This document shows positions 35,350-44,960 of a stretch of DNA of 64,000 nt, piece after piece (within the stretch, counting starts at the first letter, position 1; each line of letters begins with the position of its first letter). Below the pieces are notes generated by a model. That model was not told the DNA's origin. It worked only from the letters and a program-made list of their open reading frames with translations, and did not search any database. Source of the DNA: an uncultured Pseudomonadales bacterium. GTDB lineage: Bacteria; Pseudomonadota; Gammaproteobacteria; Pseudomonadales; Pseudohongiellaceae. Location: the NCBI GenBank assembly GCA_943789485.1, contig CALSUH010000014.1:84513-148512 (forward strand). Direction: 5' to 3'. A program made the position numbers and the translations under genes.

Positions 35350-36702
35350 ATGGATACCCAACAATCCAATAACAAGCCAGTTCTGACGCCAACCGCGATT
35401 CTCAGATTTGTTCTCCCTTCAATACTCAGCTTGATTCTGTTTCTCGTGCCTTTTTCTATCGATGGAAACAACACAATATTAGTTGCTGTGTTGGCGCAAT
35501 TTCTCAATGAGCAGCTGGCCCCATTCCTTCCTGTGCTGATAGTACTGATTGCTACCAGTTCGGCAACGCTAGCAATTATCTGCACTTTGCGACGTACCGA
35601 TACGGGACTTTTAGGCGAGCTATTCGCAGTCAGCTGGCCGTGGCTATGCTTGCGCCTTGTTGGAGCAGTAATTGCCATACTGGTATTCTTTGAAGTCGGT
35701 CCGGAAGCAGTCTGGGGCGCGAGTACGGGCCAGACCATGGTTGGGCAATTGGTGCCAACTGTGATGACACTATTTCTAGCGGTGATTTTCCTCCTGCCCC
35801 TGATGACAGAGTACGGCATCATGGAATTTGCTGGCGTACTTTTGTCGCGCTTCTTTCGCTTACTGTTCCGTTTGCCGGGACGGGGTGCCATTGATGCGAT
35901 GGCTTCATGGCTTGGGGCAGCACCCTTGGGTGCGCTGGTCACTACACAGCAGTATGAGCGTGGCCACTACAATCAACGCGAGGCGCTTAGCATCATCTCG
36001 TGCTTCTCACTGGCCTCGGTTGCCTTTTGCCTGCTAATCGCCAGCATTCTTGACATAACCCATATCTTCCTGCAGTTCTATGGGGCCGTAGTCGTTGTCT
36101 CTATCGTTCTCGCCATTATAGTTTGCAGAATTCCACCTCTAAGTAGGATACCTGCCACCTACAATTGCGATGCGCAAACTAGCGAGCTTGTGCCCGCGGG
36201 TCACTCGGTATGGAATTGGGCTTTGCAGCAGGCGGTGCGCAAGGCAATAGAGGCAGATCCCTGGCCAACTCAACTGCGTCGCAGTGGAATAAAGTTGCTA
36301 GATCTATGGTTTGGTCTTATTCCAACAGTAATCGCCATTGGCACTGTTTCTCTACTAGTGGCGGAATACACCCCACTGTTTAACTGGATAGCTTATCCCT
36401 TCAGCCTTTATCTTGAACTGCTACGTGTACCGGAAGCCTTCTCTGCCGCTCCGTCCATGGTTGTGGGATTTGCTGACATGATTCTCCCGGCTGTATTAGG
36501 CAGCGACATTGATTCTGAATTTACGCGCTTTATTATTGCCGGCATTTCGGTCACGCAGGTCATTTACATGTCAGAAATCGGCACGCTCATTCTGAGATCA
36601 AAAATCAACACGACCATCTGGCATCTCGCCGGTATATTTCTGGTGCGCACTGTCCTTGCCATTCCCTTGTTTGTCCTGATGGGACACCTTTTGCTGGATT
36701 GA
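35350..36702 (+). CDS. YjiH-family (nucleoside-recognition Gate domain) membrane transporter
   Basis: A 450-residue inner-membrane protein with about 10-12 hydrophobic segments. The segment LSRFFRLLFRLPGRGAIDAMASWLGAAPLGALVTTQQYERGHYNQREALSIISCFSLAS matches YjiH proteins, which carry the Gate domain of nucleoside transporters. A late segment, PSMVVGFADMILPAVLGSDIDSEFTRFIIAGISVTQVIYMSEIG, is equally typical. The substrate is not established for the family. It is followed after 3 bases by a HisC-like aminotransferase gene, so the two are probably co-translated, and the substrate may be an amino-acid-related compound. Confidence 0.85.
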   Translation: MDTQQSNNKPVLTPTAILRFVLPSILSLILFLVPFSIDGNNTILVAVLAQFLNEQLAPFLPVLIVLIATSSATLAIICTLRRTDTGLLGELFAVSWPWLCLRLVGAVIAILVFFEVGPEAVWGASTGQTMVGQLVPTVMTLFLAVIFLLPLMTEYGIMEFAGVLLSRFFRLLFRLPGRGAIDAMASWLGAAPLGALVTTQQYERGHYNQREALSIISCFSLASVAFCLLIASILDITHIFLQFYGAVVVVSIVLAIIVCRIPPLSRIPATYNCDAQTSELVPAGHSVWNWALQQAVRKAIEADPWPTQLRRSGIKLLDLWFGLIPTVIAIGTVSLLVAEYTPLFNWIAYPFSLYLELLRVPEAFSAAPSMVVGFADMILPAVLGSDIDSEFTRFIIAGISVTQVIYMSEIGTLILRSKINTTIWHLAGIFLVRTVLAIPLFVLMGHLLLD

Positions 36703-36705
36703 AGT

Positions 36706-37761
36706 ATGAAGAAGATCAACCTTTCGAACCCTCATATAGAAGCATTAGAACCTTATATGTCGGCACGCCGCATTGGTGGCAAGGGTGAGGTCTGGCTGAA
36801 TGCAAATGAGCTGCCTTTTCCCCGCCAGCCCATGTCATTAGATGTATCCGATTATCATCGCTACCCCGATGAGGGGCCTGACCTAGTGCAGGCAGCTTAC
36901 GCTGCGTATGCCGGCTTGCAGCCGAATCAGGTGCTAGCACTGCGCGGCGCAGACGAGGCCATAGACCTTTTGTTGCGCGCCTACTGCCAGTCTGGAACTG
37001 ACGGCATAATCATCAGCAGCCCGACCTATGGTATGTATCAGGTATGTGCCAACATCCAAAACGCCGCTGTGATTGATGTACCGTTGACGGAAGATTATCA
37101 ACTCGATGTGCCCGCCATTCTCGCTCAGGAGGGTATAAAGTTGGTGTTCATCTGCAACCCTAACAACCCCACTGGAAACAGTTTTAATCGCGAAGACATT
37201 CTTACTATTCTGCGATTTTTCGAGGGACGGGCGCTGGTAGTCATTGACGAAGCCTATATTGAATTTTGTCCCTTAGAGAGTCTGGTGTCCGAAATGGCGA
37301 ATTTCGAAAACCTGGTGCTTGTACGAACAATGTCAAAGGCATTCGGTCTGGCTGGCGTTCATGTCGGTTACTTGCTGGCCAACGAGACAGTTATGGCAAT
37401 CATGCGCAAAGTGTCAGCACCCTATCCTTTGGCTGATCCTTGTGCGCAAATTGCACTGCAATCCTTAAATGAAAACGCCACACAGTTGATGAATAAGCAA
37501 GTGAATCAGATTAGCCAGATTCGAGATTCCTTCTGCGAAGCGCTGGCTGACATGCAAGGCGTCACCAACGTGGTGCCCAGCGTAACCAATTTTGTGTTGG
37601 TATTTTTCACAGATAATGAAGCGACCTGGGAAGCGCTCATCGAAGCCGGTGTGGTGGCCCGCCGAATTCCTCACTCCCGGCTATCAGAAGCTATCCGCTT
37701 CACAATCGGAACGATCGAAGAAATGGCAATGGTGATTCAGGTGCTCAAACGCTTGTCTTAA
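36706..37761 (+). CDS. Histidinol-phosphate aminotransferase-like enzyme
   Basis: A 351-residue class I/II PLP aminotransferase. The Schiff-base lysine is K211 in TMSKAFGLAGVHVGYLLA, and NPNNPTGN (151-158) and VIDEAYIEF are the usual HisC blocks. Length equals HisC (about 350). No other his gene is nearby, and the gene is coupled to a YjiH-family transporter. It may therefore be a paralogue acting on histidinol phosphate, an aromatic amino acid or another substrate, rather than part of a his operon. It converges with the hypothetical gene at 37818. Confidence 0.85.
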   Translation: MKKINLSNPHIEALEPYMSARRIGGKGEVWLNANELPFPRQPMSLDVSDYHRYPDEGPDLVQAAYAAYAGLQPNQVLALRGADEAIDLLLRAYCQSGTDGIIISSPTYGMYQVCANIQNAAVIDVPLTEDYQLDVPAILAQEGIKLVFICNPNNPTGNSFNREDILTILRFFEGRALVVIDEAYIEFCPLESLVSEMANFENLVLVRTMSKAFGLAGVHVGYLLANETVMAIMRKVSAPYPLADPCAQIALQSLNENATQLMNKQVNQISQIRDSFCEALADMQGVTNVVPSVTNFVLVFFTDNEATWEALIEAGVVARRIPHSRLSEAIRFTIGTIEEMAMVIQVLKRLS

Positions 37762-37817
37762 AAACGCTGCGGATAGAAACCGAATGAAGCTGCTGATTAT
37801 TCAGCGTTCTGTGAAGG

Positions 37818-38855
37818 TCAGTGGCTAATGAATACTTGTGTCATCTTTATATCCAGTGCTGTGGAAATGGCAGTGTTCTCGCCAGTATCCAGGCTGGGGT
37901 GAGCGTCGGCCAATCGGCGAAGCGCCTTATAGAGAGAAATGCCGGATATTTGGCCGTTACTCAGATGATGAGTTGAGTCATTGCGAATGAGTTGATAGTA
38001 CCAGGTATCTACATCTGCATACCCGGCAAGTAAACCGGTTGCACCTTGTGCCGTAAGATCGAGTACGAAGCGCGCATCGCGAATAAGCTGTGTTGATGGC
38101 ACGTTCAAATTCTGCCAGGGAATGATCAGGTCAGGGATAGGCTCGGTAATCAATTTTGAATCAACAATCTTCGCATTAATCTGCCGAATCAGCTTCTGGC
38201 CCCAACGGGTATCAACTCGTTGTGTGCCCCCTGGTACAATCTTTGAGCCAGTCGCATCTGTCAGCAGACGATCTAAACCGCGATAAACCGAGACAGTGAC
38301 GCTATCGTCGTTTTCAAGATCATCCACCTCGGTGAGCTCGATCATCAGTCGGTTGTATCGTTCATCGGCAATGGCCTTGTTTTGGAAAATATATTCCACA
38401 CCGTCAGGTCCCCTGAATCCGATAATACAACCCACTGCACGGTACAGTTCATTATCGATGCCAGGTGTTCCGTCCGGGTGGACAAAGTCGTTCAGTCCAA
38501 CCTCACCGTCCAGGTTCACGCCCCAGGAAATTTCTCCTTCTACTTGGAAAAACTCAAATCCATCAGATTCGGTGGTTGGGTGCCAGGTTTCTATTTCCTG
38601 CCGCAGCTGCGTTTCTTCAACAGTTAGGGCTTGGTGATAAGGAAACAGTTGTTCGAATTGTTCGCGAGGACCATCATTGAAACCTTGAGGGCATTCTTGA
38701 ATCGCTCCGGGGGTTTGATAAACAGACCAAAATAAATCGGTCATCACATAAGCAATCGCGCGATTGCGTAGCATGCTTTGGTCTGCATGCACGCCGCCAC
38801 TGATCATTGCCGATGCTACCAACAAGTTACTGGCCAATCGCTGGAGAGTGTTCAT
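37818..38855 (-). CDS. Exported protein of unknown function, last gene of the DUF1592/DUF1552 operon
   Basis: A 345-residue protein with a signal peptide (ending VHA-DQ). I cannot name a domain. The sequence is acidic and aromatic, with IAYVMTDLFWSVYQTPGAIQECPQGFNDGPREQFEQLFP near the start and HPDGTPGIDNELYRAVGCIIGFRGPDGVEYIFQNKAIADERYNRLMIELTEVDDLENDDSV in the middle. To my recollection similar proteins recur beside DUF1552/DUF1592 genes. There are two Cys in the mature chain (ECPQG, VGCIIG) and no haem motif. Its ATG overlaps the stop codon of the PF03640-repeat gene by one base (TGATG), so it is translationally coupled and should work with that operon. Confidence 0.78.
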   Translation of the reverse strand: MNTLQRLASNLLVASAMISGGVHADQSMLRNRAIAYVMTDLFWSVYQTPGAIQECPQGFNDGPREQFEQLFPYHQALTVEETQLRQEIETWHPTTESDGFEFFQVEGEISWGVNLDGEVGLNDFVHPDGTPGIDNELYRAVGCIIGFRGPDGVEYIFQNKAIADERYNRLMIELTEVDDLENDDSVTVSVYRGLDRLLTDATGSKIVPGGTQRVDTRWGQKLIRQINAKIVDSKLITEPIPDLIIPWQNLNVPSTQLIRDARFVLDLTAQGATGLLAGYADVDTWYYQLIRNDSTHHLSNGQISGISLYKALRRLADAHPSLDTGENTAISTALDIKMTQVFISH

Positions 38856-40249
38856 CAGAGTATCCCGTTCATGTAGTCGTCTCTCAGCCAGAAGGCCTTC
38901 AAGCCATTACGCTGGCCCCGCCATTCGCCTGTGCCACCACCGTTAACATCACCCGGCTGATTGTCACCTTCAAATGTAGTCACAGGTCGATCGCGATAAG
39001 ACCAAACCCGGATTGCTCCCTCTTGATCTGGCGCCGCAAAGCGCCCAGTTAGAGGATCGATCAACACAATGCGCCACGTACGATTTGTGCTGATTTCGTC
39101 ATCTTTGGCGATTAGGTAAGGCCAGTGTTGGAGGCATTTCAGTGCATCACCTGCTCCGCACATAGCCAGTCGGTATACCTGGGTATCGTCAGGATGATCA
39201 CAAGCAAGCTGGTCGGCAGTGTCCTCTCCGCAGTTGTAGCGGTAGATTGTTTTGCCGCTGGAATCAGCCAACACATTACCCGCTAAACTGGCCTGCTGGG
39301 TAAAGCTTTCTGGATAAGATGGCGCATCTTGGGTGAACACGTTGTGCCAGCCTGGACTATCGCTGCCTTCTAGCGACCAGGAAGATTGATCTAGTAAATG
39401 GATGTAGAGCGGCTTTCCACGAAATACCCATTGAAGCACACCCGGCGAACGCTCAAATAGTTTCCATTCACCCTGATCTCGTGCCAATGCCGGTGCGACA
39501 ACTGGACGCCAGTTCGCCAGACATTTGCTTTCACAAGCACTGGAGGTAGCCGTGTCGCCCTCAAAGCTATACACCGATTCATTTTTGTCGCTGGTCAACA
39601 TTCTACCAATCGATGTGGACTTAATTGCAAAACCAGGAGGCAGCAGCGATGGAGGCCCGACTGGAACTCGCATGGCAGGGGAGTCCCCGCCATATCGGCG
39701 TCGGCTTCCTCCCTGAACATCGCCAGGCTGTTGATCCCGAATTGAGAGGTACAGGGGCTGTTCGTCATAGGCCCACTGCAAGGTAGCATCCCTGCGCTCG
39801 ATCACAGTCCATTTACCTATTTCTTCAGCGTCTGCTTCGGCCAGTACTGGTGGCCAAAGGTCTGTGCAACTAAGCCGTGAATCAATCTCCGGAAGCTTGA
39901 TCCCCGCCGGATACGGACTCATCAGGCCTGCTGTCACCGTGAGAACTTCATCGTAACAAGCCGGTGTGCCTTTAGCTTCTCCGCTGTAGCCATTGCGTAG
40001 CTTATGCTGCGGCCAGCTGTAGAGCGTCTTGCCATTAGCATCGGCGAAGACAGGTCCCTCAGGTGTTGCCTCCACGCGGAACTCGAGAGGCATTGGGACA
40101 TCTCGATAGGCCTCAGTAAATAATTCAGAGTCCTCAGCTGCTAGTGACGAATCAGATTCGTCAGCTGCTAGTGACAACGTAGGCGCCTGCATTACCAAAG
40201 CTAGAAAGGGCAGGGCTGATGCGTAATTAAATTTAAACCAGGATTTCAC
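38855..40249 (-). CDS. Exported protein with PF03640-type secreted repeats
   Basis: A 464-residue protein. I choose the GTG at 40249 because it gives a proper signal peptide (KSWFKFNYASALPFLALVM...LSLA); an ATG at 40300 would put 17 odd residues in front and overlap the upstream gene by 68 bases. The mature chain has about three copies of the secreted repeat of unknown function (Lipoprotein_15, COG4315). Each has a Y-(S/R)-(W/F/Y)-x-x-D-like core followed by a Cys pair and WPP/WRP or WPY: GKTLYSWPQH, ESVYSFEGD...CESKCLANWRP and GKTIYRYNCGED...LKCLQHWPYL. Its function is unknown. Just after the signal peptide a 15-base direct repeat (40134-40148, 40160-40174) encodes the duplicated SLAADESD/SLAAEDSE. 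Confidence 0.82.
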   Translation of the reverse strand: MKSWFKFNYASALPFLALVMQAPTLSLAADESDSSLAAEDSELFTEAYRDVPMPLEFRVEATPEGPVFADANGKTLYSWPQHKLRNGYSGEAKGTPACYDEVLTVTAGLMSPYPAGIKLPEIDSRLSCTDLWPPVLAEADAEEIGKWTVIERRDATLQWAYDEQPLYLSIRDQQPGDVQGGSRRRYGGDSPAMRVPVGPPSLLPPGFAIKSTSIGRMLTSDKNESVYSFEGDTATSSACESKCLANWRPVVAPALARDQGEWKLFERSPGVLQWVFRGKPLYIHLLDQSSWSLEGSDSPGWHNVFTQDAPSYPESFTQQASLAGNVLADSSGKTIYRYNCGEDTADQLACDHPDDTQVYRLAMCGAGDALKCLQHWPYLIAKDDEISTNRTWRIVLIDPLTGRFAAPDQEGAIRVWSYRDRPVTTFEGDNQPGDVNGGGTGEWRGQRNGLKAFWLRDDYMNGIL

Positions 40250-41567
40250 TGATTGCACTCGATGTGTTGTTGCTTTTGTCGCCCCATGACTGAATATCAA
40301 GGCCCATTAACTGCTGAGCAGTAAAGCCAAGTCGACATCCTGGAGTACCACCACCGTCGATATGCAGCCCGGTTTTTATCCGCCCGCCGGCCGTTCCGGC
40401 ACTGAACATTGGAATACCGTCGATGGCGTGAATTTTTGCGAATGATTGGTCTGTAGTCGCGTAGATGAACGCGTTGTCCAGCAAGGTTCCGTCACCCTCT
40501 TTGAAGTCTGCCAGCGCTTGCACATAGTAAGCCCATTCCTCCATGGCGCGACGGGTATACCAAGAGGTATTTGGTTGATATCCCAATTCTGGGTCGACAG
40601 CTTCCTCGTGGGTAGCCGTGTGATGCGGCTTGTCATAGCCAGGTTTGGTCGTTGCCGAGAAAGCCGATGCATAAAACATGTTAAACACGCGGGTCTGATC
40701 GCATGCCACCGCCATTAACATCAGGTCAGTCATCATTCGATGTCGGGTTGATAGCAAGCCAGCATCGAGTCCAATGGGCAGATCCTGTGGTGCCTGCGTA
40801 ACTATGCAAGCCTCTCGCGGATCTGGTTTTTTGAGTTGCAGATCGAAACGTCGTTCCAAGTCTCGCAAGCCCGTGAAATACTGATCGAGTCGCGCGCGGT
40901 CGTCAGCACCAACTGAGTTTCCGAGTTTGCGCGCTTCTTCTTGCACGGCGGAGAGTGCACTCTTCCTAATCATTACGGCGGGGTCCGGCGTAAAAGTTGA
41001 GGCATTGGGATTCTGAAAATTATCGCCGAACAATCGCTGATAAAATCGCAGTGGCGACCACTCAGGTGTATTGACAGAATTGCCATTCTCATAACTAAAA
41101 CTATCGCGCACATCGCCGGTTGCAGTTGCGCTCAACGATCTGAAACGTGTCGCATTGCCAAGTTGGCGGGCCACGGCCACATCGATGGTTTCACCTGGGC
41201 GATTTTCTCGGGTCAGGGGCGCTATGCCCGAGCGCAGCACGACCCAACCGGAGTGGTGACAAAGATTTGGCGCGTCATCTTGAAACACATGAAAGTTGGT
41301 ATACAAATTAATATGTTTTTTAACCGACGCCAGCGCAGCGATTTCTTCGGGCAGATCAAAATCAGGACCGGTCTTTTTTGGAACAAAAATTGACTTGCTC
41401 ATGCCAAGGCCCCAGGACCAGGTGCCAAACCGAGTTGGGATAGGCATGCCATCGGCAAAAGCTGTGCCGTTGTCATTAAGAAAGATATCCAGAAGTGGTA
41501 ACGCAATGGTGACAACGCCACCGTCGAGTGCACCCTTGAGGAATCTGCGGCGACTTAGTTTTCTCAT
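40233..41567 (-). CDS. Tat-exported DUF1552 protein
   Basis: A 444-residue exported protein. The N-terminus RKLSRRRFLKGALDGGVVTIALPLLD is a twin-arginine signal, and FGTWSWGLGMSKSIFVPKK matches the opening of DUF1552 (PF07586). The fold resembles the alkaline-phosphatase/sulfatase-like DUF1501 group, but no reaction is known. Conserved-looking segments include NLYTNFHVF...CHHSGWVVLRSG, MTDLMLMAVACDQTRVFNMFY and YATTDQSFAKIHAIDGIPMFSAG. Its start overlaps the DUF1592 gene stop (TGATG), and its end overlaps the next gene. DUF1552 and DUF1592 genes are usually found as a pair, so the two products probably act together. Confidence 0.9.
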   Translation of the reverse strand: MRKLSRRRFLKGALDGGVVTIALPLLDIFLNDNGTAFADGMPIPTRFGTWSWGLGMSKSIFVPKKTGPDFDLPEEIAALASVKKHINLYTNFHVFQDDAPNLCHHSGWVVLRSGIAPLTRENRPGETIDVAVARQLGNATRFRSLSATATGDVRDSFSYENGNSVNTPEWSPLRFYQRLFGDNFQNPNASTFTPDPAVMIRKSALSAVQEEARKLGNSVGADDRARLDQYFTGLRDLERRFDLQLKKPDPREACIVTQAPQDLPIGLDAGLLSTRHRMMTDLMLMAVACDQTRVFNMFYASAFSATTKPGYDKPHHTATHEEAVDPELGYQPNTSWYTRRAMEEWAYYVQALADFKEGDGTLLDNAFIYATTDQSFAKIHAIDGIPMFSAGTAGGRIKTGLHIDGGGTPGCRLGFTAQQLMGLDIQSWGDKSNNTSSAISEILV

Positions 41568-43303
41568 CAGAAATTCCCTGTTTTGGCTAGAGATGGACTA
41601 GTCTCAGCAGTGTGAATAGGTGATCCAATAGTATCGTCTGCGGCAATACTAGCATTTTCTGACGATTCGGCAGGTCTTACTGAAGAGAATGCCTGGCTCA
41701 GAGTCAATTCTCGGAGCAGCGCGGGTAGCTGATAATTCTTATCAACAAACCTATTTTCGAGCCACTTCAAGCTATCTCTGTCATAGCGAAGTGACACTGG
41801 CCCGCCGGTACCATAGGCGTACAAGCGGTTCACCAGACATGCAGAAAGTTTAGGGTGATTTCGCATTGCAGTGGCTAAGCCGTCGACGTCGTCGTAGAAG
41901 ATGCCATCAAGCTCGCCGCTGATGTCTAGCGTGGCACCGTTCTCTATTCCTCTGAAAATACCAGCGCCATCGAAATTTTCTAGCGTTAGTCCCATAGGGT
42001 CAGTAATCAGGTGACAACCCGCACAAGAAGGATTGCTGTTGTGCGCATCGAGCCTTTCTCGTGCGGTAGTGGCATTTTCGTTTTCTTCTAGGGTTGAGAA
42101 GTCTACATCAGGGGGCGGATCGGGTACTTTTTGACAAAGAAAGCGCTCTCGAAGCGCCTTACCTCGAAGGGTAGGCGAGCTGCGCACTGCATGGGAATTT
42201 GCTGCCAAAAAGCTCACATGTGTTAGCAGGCCAATTCGTGGGCTATCATCATCAAACACGTAGGAGGTCCAGCCATCAGCCGCCGCGGCACCGTACAAGG
42301 CTGCCAAAGGCATGGACATGAAAGTTTTGCGCGTGGTGAACAGGTCGCGATAATCGGCTTCGTCTACCAGTAGATGACCGATGATCGTGCGCAGCGTTTG
42401 TTCGCGAGCGTGCTCCAGCGTGGTGCCAGTGACCATGGGGTATACCAGTGGGTCTTTTGCGAGGCTGTTGAATTCATCAAACGCTAACATATCGTCGAAG
42501 AAGGTACGCATGCCTTCTTCGAGCCGAGTGCTGGCAAGGAGTCGGTCGACGGCACGTGCCAGTCCTTGGGGTGTGTGCAGCTCGCCATTTTCGGCTGCTT
42601 GCAACAAGGCATCATCTGGCGCTGCATTCCACAGGAAGAAGCTCAATCGCGATGCTAGGGAATAGCTATCCAAACGCTGCTGTGCCGGCCGTTCTGGATC
42701 AGGCTCCACACTGTCTACGATAAAAACAAATTCGGGGCTGATGAGAATTGCTTCAAGAGCTAGGGCTAAGCCATCGTAGAAGTCCTCAGTTTGTTCCGCC
42801 GCATAGCTGGCAACGTCAACCAGCTGGGCAAGTCGTGTTTCGTCCATTGATCCTCGTAGCAGCAATCGGCCCGTTTCTGCTAGAAACAGTCCAGCACATA
42901 CTGGATCAGCGGCGATAGCTGACTCAGGACTACAGGGGATGAGAAAGTCGCGATGCTCTTCGTCCACGACTTTCTGGGCCACAGTAGCGGCGGCCAGTTG
43001 GATTTGCGAAATCTGATCGGATGTCACACCTACGGATGCCGCGCCTGAAGCGAGAAGACCATCGGTCCTCTCAATCGGAGGAATCGGTGGCAACACACTT
43101 TCACTGATATCGGCGCCGAATACTTGCGTGATGGTATTTACATACTGCTTGTCGGTGAGCAATCGGGTTCTTATTGGCGATGCACTTTGTGGCGGTTCTG
43201 CGGACACTGCCGATTGCCGTTCACAGCCGGTCAGAAGCAAGCACGCTCCTAAGATTAGCAGGCAATTAAGTGTTCGCTGATGGCTGGGTTTTGGGGAGTA
43301 CAC
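41567..43303 (-). CDS. DUF1592 haem-binding lipoprotein
   Basis: A 578-residue lipoprotein (LLTGC lipobox). Segments correspond in order to DUF1587 (RTRLLTDKQYVNTITQVFG), DUF1595 (YDGLALALEAILISPEFVF), DUF1592 (SYSLASRLSFFLWNAAPDDALL), DUF1588 (RIGLLTHVSFLAANSHAVRSSPTLRGKALRERFLC) and DUF1585 (LVNRLYAYGTGGPVSLRYD...LTLSQAFSSVR). A CxxCH motif (CAGCHLITDPMGLTLENFD) lies in the DUF1588 segment and probably binds one haem c. Function is undescribed; a planctomycete-type cytochrome role is assumed. It is coupled to the DUF1552 gene by a TGATG overlap and lies 97 bases after a trihaem cytochrome gene. Confidence 0.9.
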   Translation of the reverse strand: MYSPKPSHQRTLNCLLILGACLLLTGCERQSAVSAEPPQSASPIRTRLLTDKQYVNTITQVFGADISESVLPPIPPIERTDGLLASGAASVGVTSDQISQIQLAAATVAQKVVDEEHRDFLIPCSPESAIAADPVCAGLFLAETGRLLLRGSMDETRLAQLVDVASYAAEQTEDFYDGLALALEAILISPEFVFIVDSVEPDPERPAQQRLDSYSLASRLSFFLWNAAPDDALLQAAENGELHTPQGLARAVDRLLASTRLEEGMRTFFDDMLAFDEFNSLAKDPLVYPMVTGTTLEHAREQTLRTIIGHLLVDEADYRDLFTTRKTFMSMPLAALYGAAAADGWTSYVFDDDSPRIGLLTHVSFLAANSHAVRSSPTLRGKALRERFLCQKVPDPPPDVDFSTLEENENATTARERLDAHNSNPSCAGCHLITDPMGLTLENFDGAGIFRGIENGATLDISGELDGIFYDDVDGLATAMRNHPKLSACLVNRLYAYGTGGPVSLRYDRDSLKWLENRFVDKNYQLPALLRELTLSQAFSSVRPAESSENASIAADDTIGSPIHTAETSPSLAKTGNF

Positions 43304-43400
43304 GATGTGGCTCTTCTGTTGTATGCCTTTTGTTTGTAATTTACAGGACTTGCGAGGCCGGTCAAGCCTAACCTTTACAAGGCCTTAGAATTAGATGAGT

Positions 43401-44690
43401 CTACCTCTGGCGAGCGACCTGATCCGCAGTGACCAATCCAGCGGAGTTCTCCCAAGAGTTGCGGATATAGCTGGCTGCGGCTGCAACTTCCTCGTCATCC
43501 AGCAAATATTGAAATTCCTGCATGGGTTCGCGCCATTTTTTTGAGAGACTATGGTTTGGAAGCTGCGGACCATAAAGAATGGCATTGATCATCGATGCGG
43601 GGTTAGCAGACTGAACCACCAGAGATCCGCCATTTAGTCTGGGAGCCATTTTAGAATCTCCCCGCCCGGTAGGTAAGTGACAAGTACCGCAATGTAGATT
43701 GTAAACTGTTCGGCCACGCCCCATTACCTGGGAATCTGCTTCTACAGCGGCGGCCTCCTCAATGGCTGGCAGGCTCTTGAGGTACGTGGCTATGGAAGCA
43801 ATATCCCCTTCAGATAGATGCGCAGTACTGTTTAGAATGACCTCGTTCATTGGCCCATAGGACTCTAAAAAATCATTGCGCGTAGTTTTCAAATAATCTT
43901 CCACATCCTGTTGCGACCACAGTCCAAGACCGCGTGAGCTGGAGGTGAGATTGGGCGCGGACCAGGGGTAGTAACTTCCGTCGGCGACTCGATCCAGGTA
44001 CTCACCTCCGCTCATGGCAAGGTGGCGTTGCTGCGCACCCAATGAATTTCTAGGCGTGTGACAGGCACTGCAATGCGCCAAAGCTTCAACGAGGTAAGCG
44101 CCTCGATTGAACTGCTCAGATTTAGCGGGGTCTGACTCGAAAGCACCTGCATCAAAGTACAAGGCTTTCCAGAATCCTAGGAGTGCTCGCTGATTAAACG
44201 GAAAACGCAGTGCATTTTCGCCAGTAGCCTGACGCACAGCCGGGATGCTCTTGAGATAGGCGAACATCGCAGCAATGTCTTCATTCAACACATTGGTGTA
44301 GGTCGTGTACGGAAATACCGGGTAGAGATGTTCCCCGTTTGGTCGCACACCGTGACGTAGCGAGTTTAAAAAATCCCACTCAGTCCAGTTACCAATTCCT
44401 GTCTCTGTATCTGGTGAAATATTGGTTGAATAAACTCTGCCGAATGGCGTTTCGAATGGGAGTCCCCCGGCCATGAATTCGCCGCCGGGGGTAGTGTGGC
44501 AGCTTACGCAATTTCCGGCGGTGGTCAGATATTCGCCACGAGTGATTAACTCGGACTCGCTAATACCGCTTACTATTGGGCCATGGCCAGTAGTCATATT
44601 TGCTGGAAGCAAGATCACAGCAATGACAACGCCTAGCAATAGCACAGCCAACAGAGCAAGATAGCGGACAGATACGGGTAATTTGATCAT
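43401..44690 (-). CDS. Membrane-anchored trihaem cytochrome c
   Basis: A 429-residue protein with an N-terminal membrane segment (about 9-30) and three haem c sites: C61-x-x-C64-H65, C207-x-x-C210-H211 and C334-x-x-C337-H338. The first domain pattern (GGEFMAGGLPFETPFGRVYSTNISPDTETGIGNWTEWDFLNSLRHG) is typical of the cytochrome c subunit of gluconate 2-dehydrogenase and alcohol dehydrogenase complexes, which feed electrons to quinone or oxidases. No dehydrogenase large subunit is adjacent. Here the cytochrome heads the operon with DUF1592, DUF1552, PF03640 and an unknown protein, so one of those products may be its electron donor. Confidence 0.92.
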   Translation of the reverse strand: MIKLPVSVRYLALLAVLLLGVVIAVILLPANMTTGHGPIVSGISESELITRGEYLTTAGNCVSCHTTPGGEFMAGGLPFETPFGRVYSTNISPDTETGIGNWTEWDFLNSLRHGVRPNGEHLYPVFPYTTYTNVLNEDIAAMFAYLKSIPAVRQATGENALRFPFNQRALLGFWKALYFDAGAFESDPAKSEQFNRGAYLVEALAHCSACHTPRNSLGAQQRHLAMSGGEYLDRVADGSYYPWSAPNLTSSSRGLGLWSQQDVEDYLKTTRNDFLESYGPMNEVILNSTAHLSEGDIASIATYLKSLPAIEEAAAVEADSQVMGRGRTVYNLHCGTCHLPTGRGDSKMAPRLNGGSLVVQSANPASMINAILYGPQLPNHSLSKKWREPMQEFQYLLDDEEVAAAASYIRNSWENSAGLVTADQVARQR

Positions 44691-44960
44691 TAGGTCAGAA
44701 AAGTGTGCAATGAAAAGACAGCCATAAACTTGGTTTTATTTTGCCTGACAAGAGTCAAATTAGGCGTGATTCCCAAGGCGCTGTCAATAGCCATCAATTC
44801 ATAGTGGTATCGTCCACAAATCAACAACAAATGAAGTTTGGCTTTCAGCTTTGGCGTCCGCTTTGAAATAGACTTCACTGACGCCAACCGCGGTAATGTG
44901 TTGAGCTTGAGAATTGAAGCAATTGCTACTAGTGTTGGTGCAACACATAAGGATGCAAAC

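Noticed and set aside
35202..35942. Long minus-strand frame opposite the YjiH-family gene
   Set aside because: Its Ser/Thr/Arg-rich composition, lack of any family pattern and full overlap with a clear membrane-protein gene mark it as an antisense shadow.
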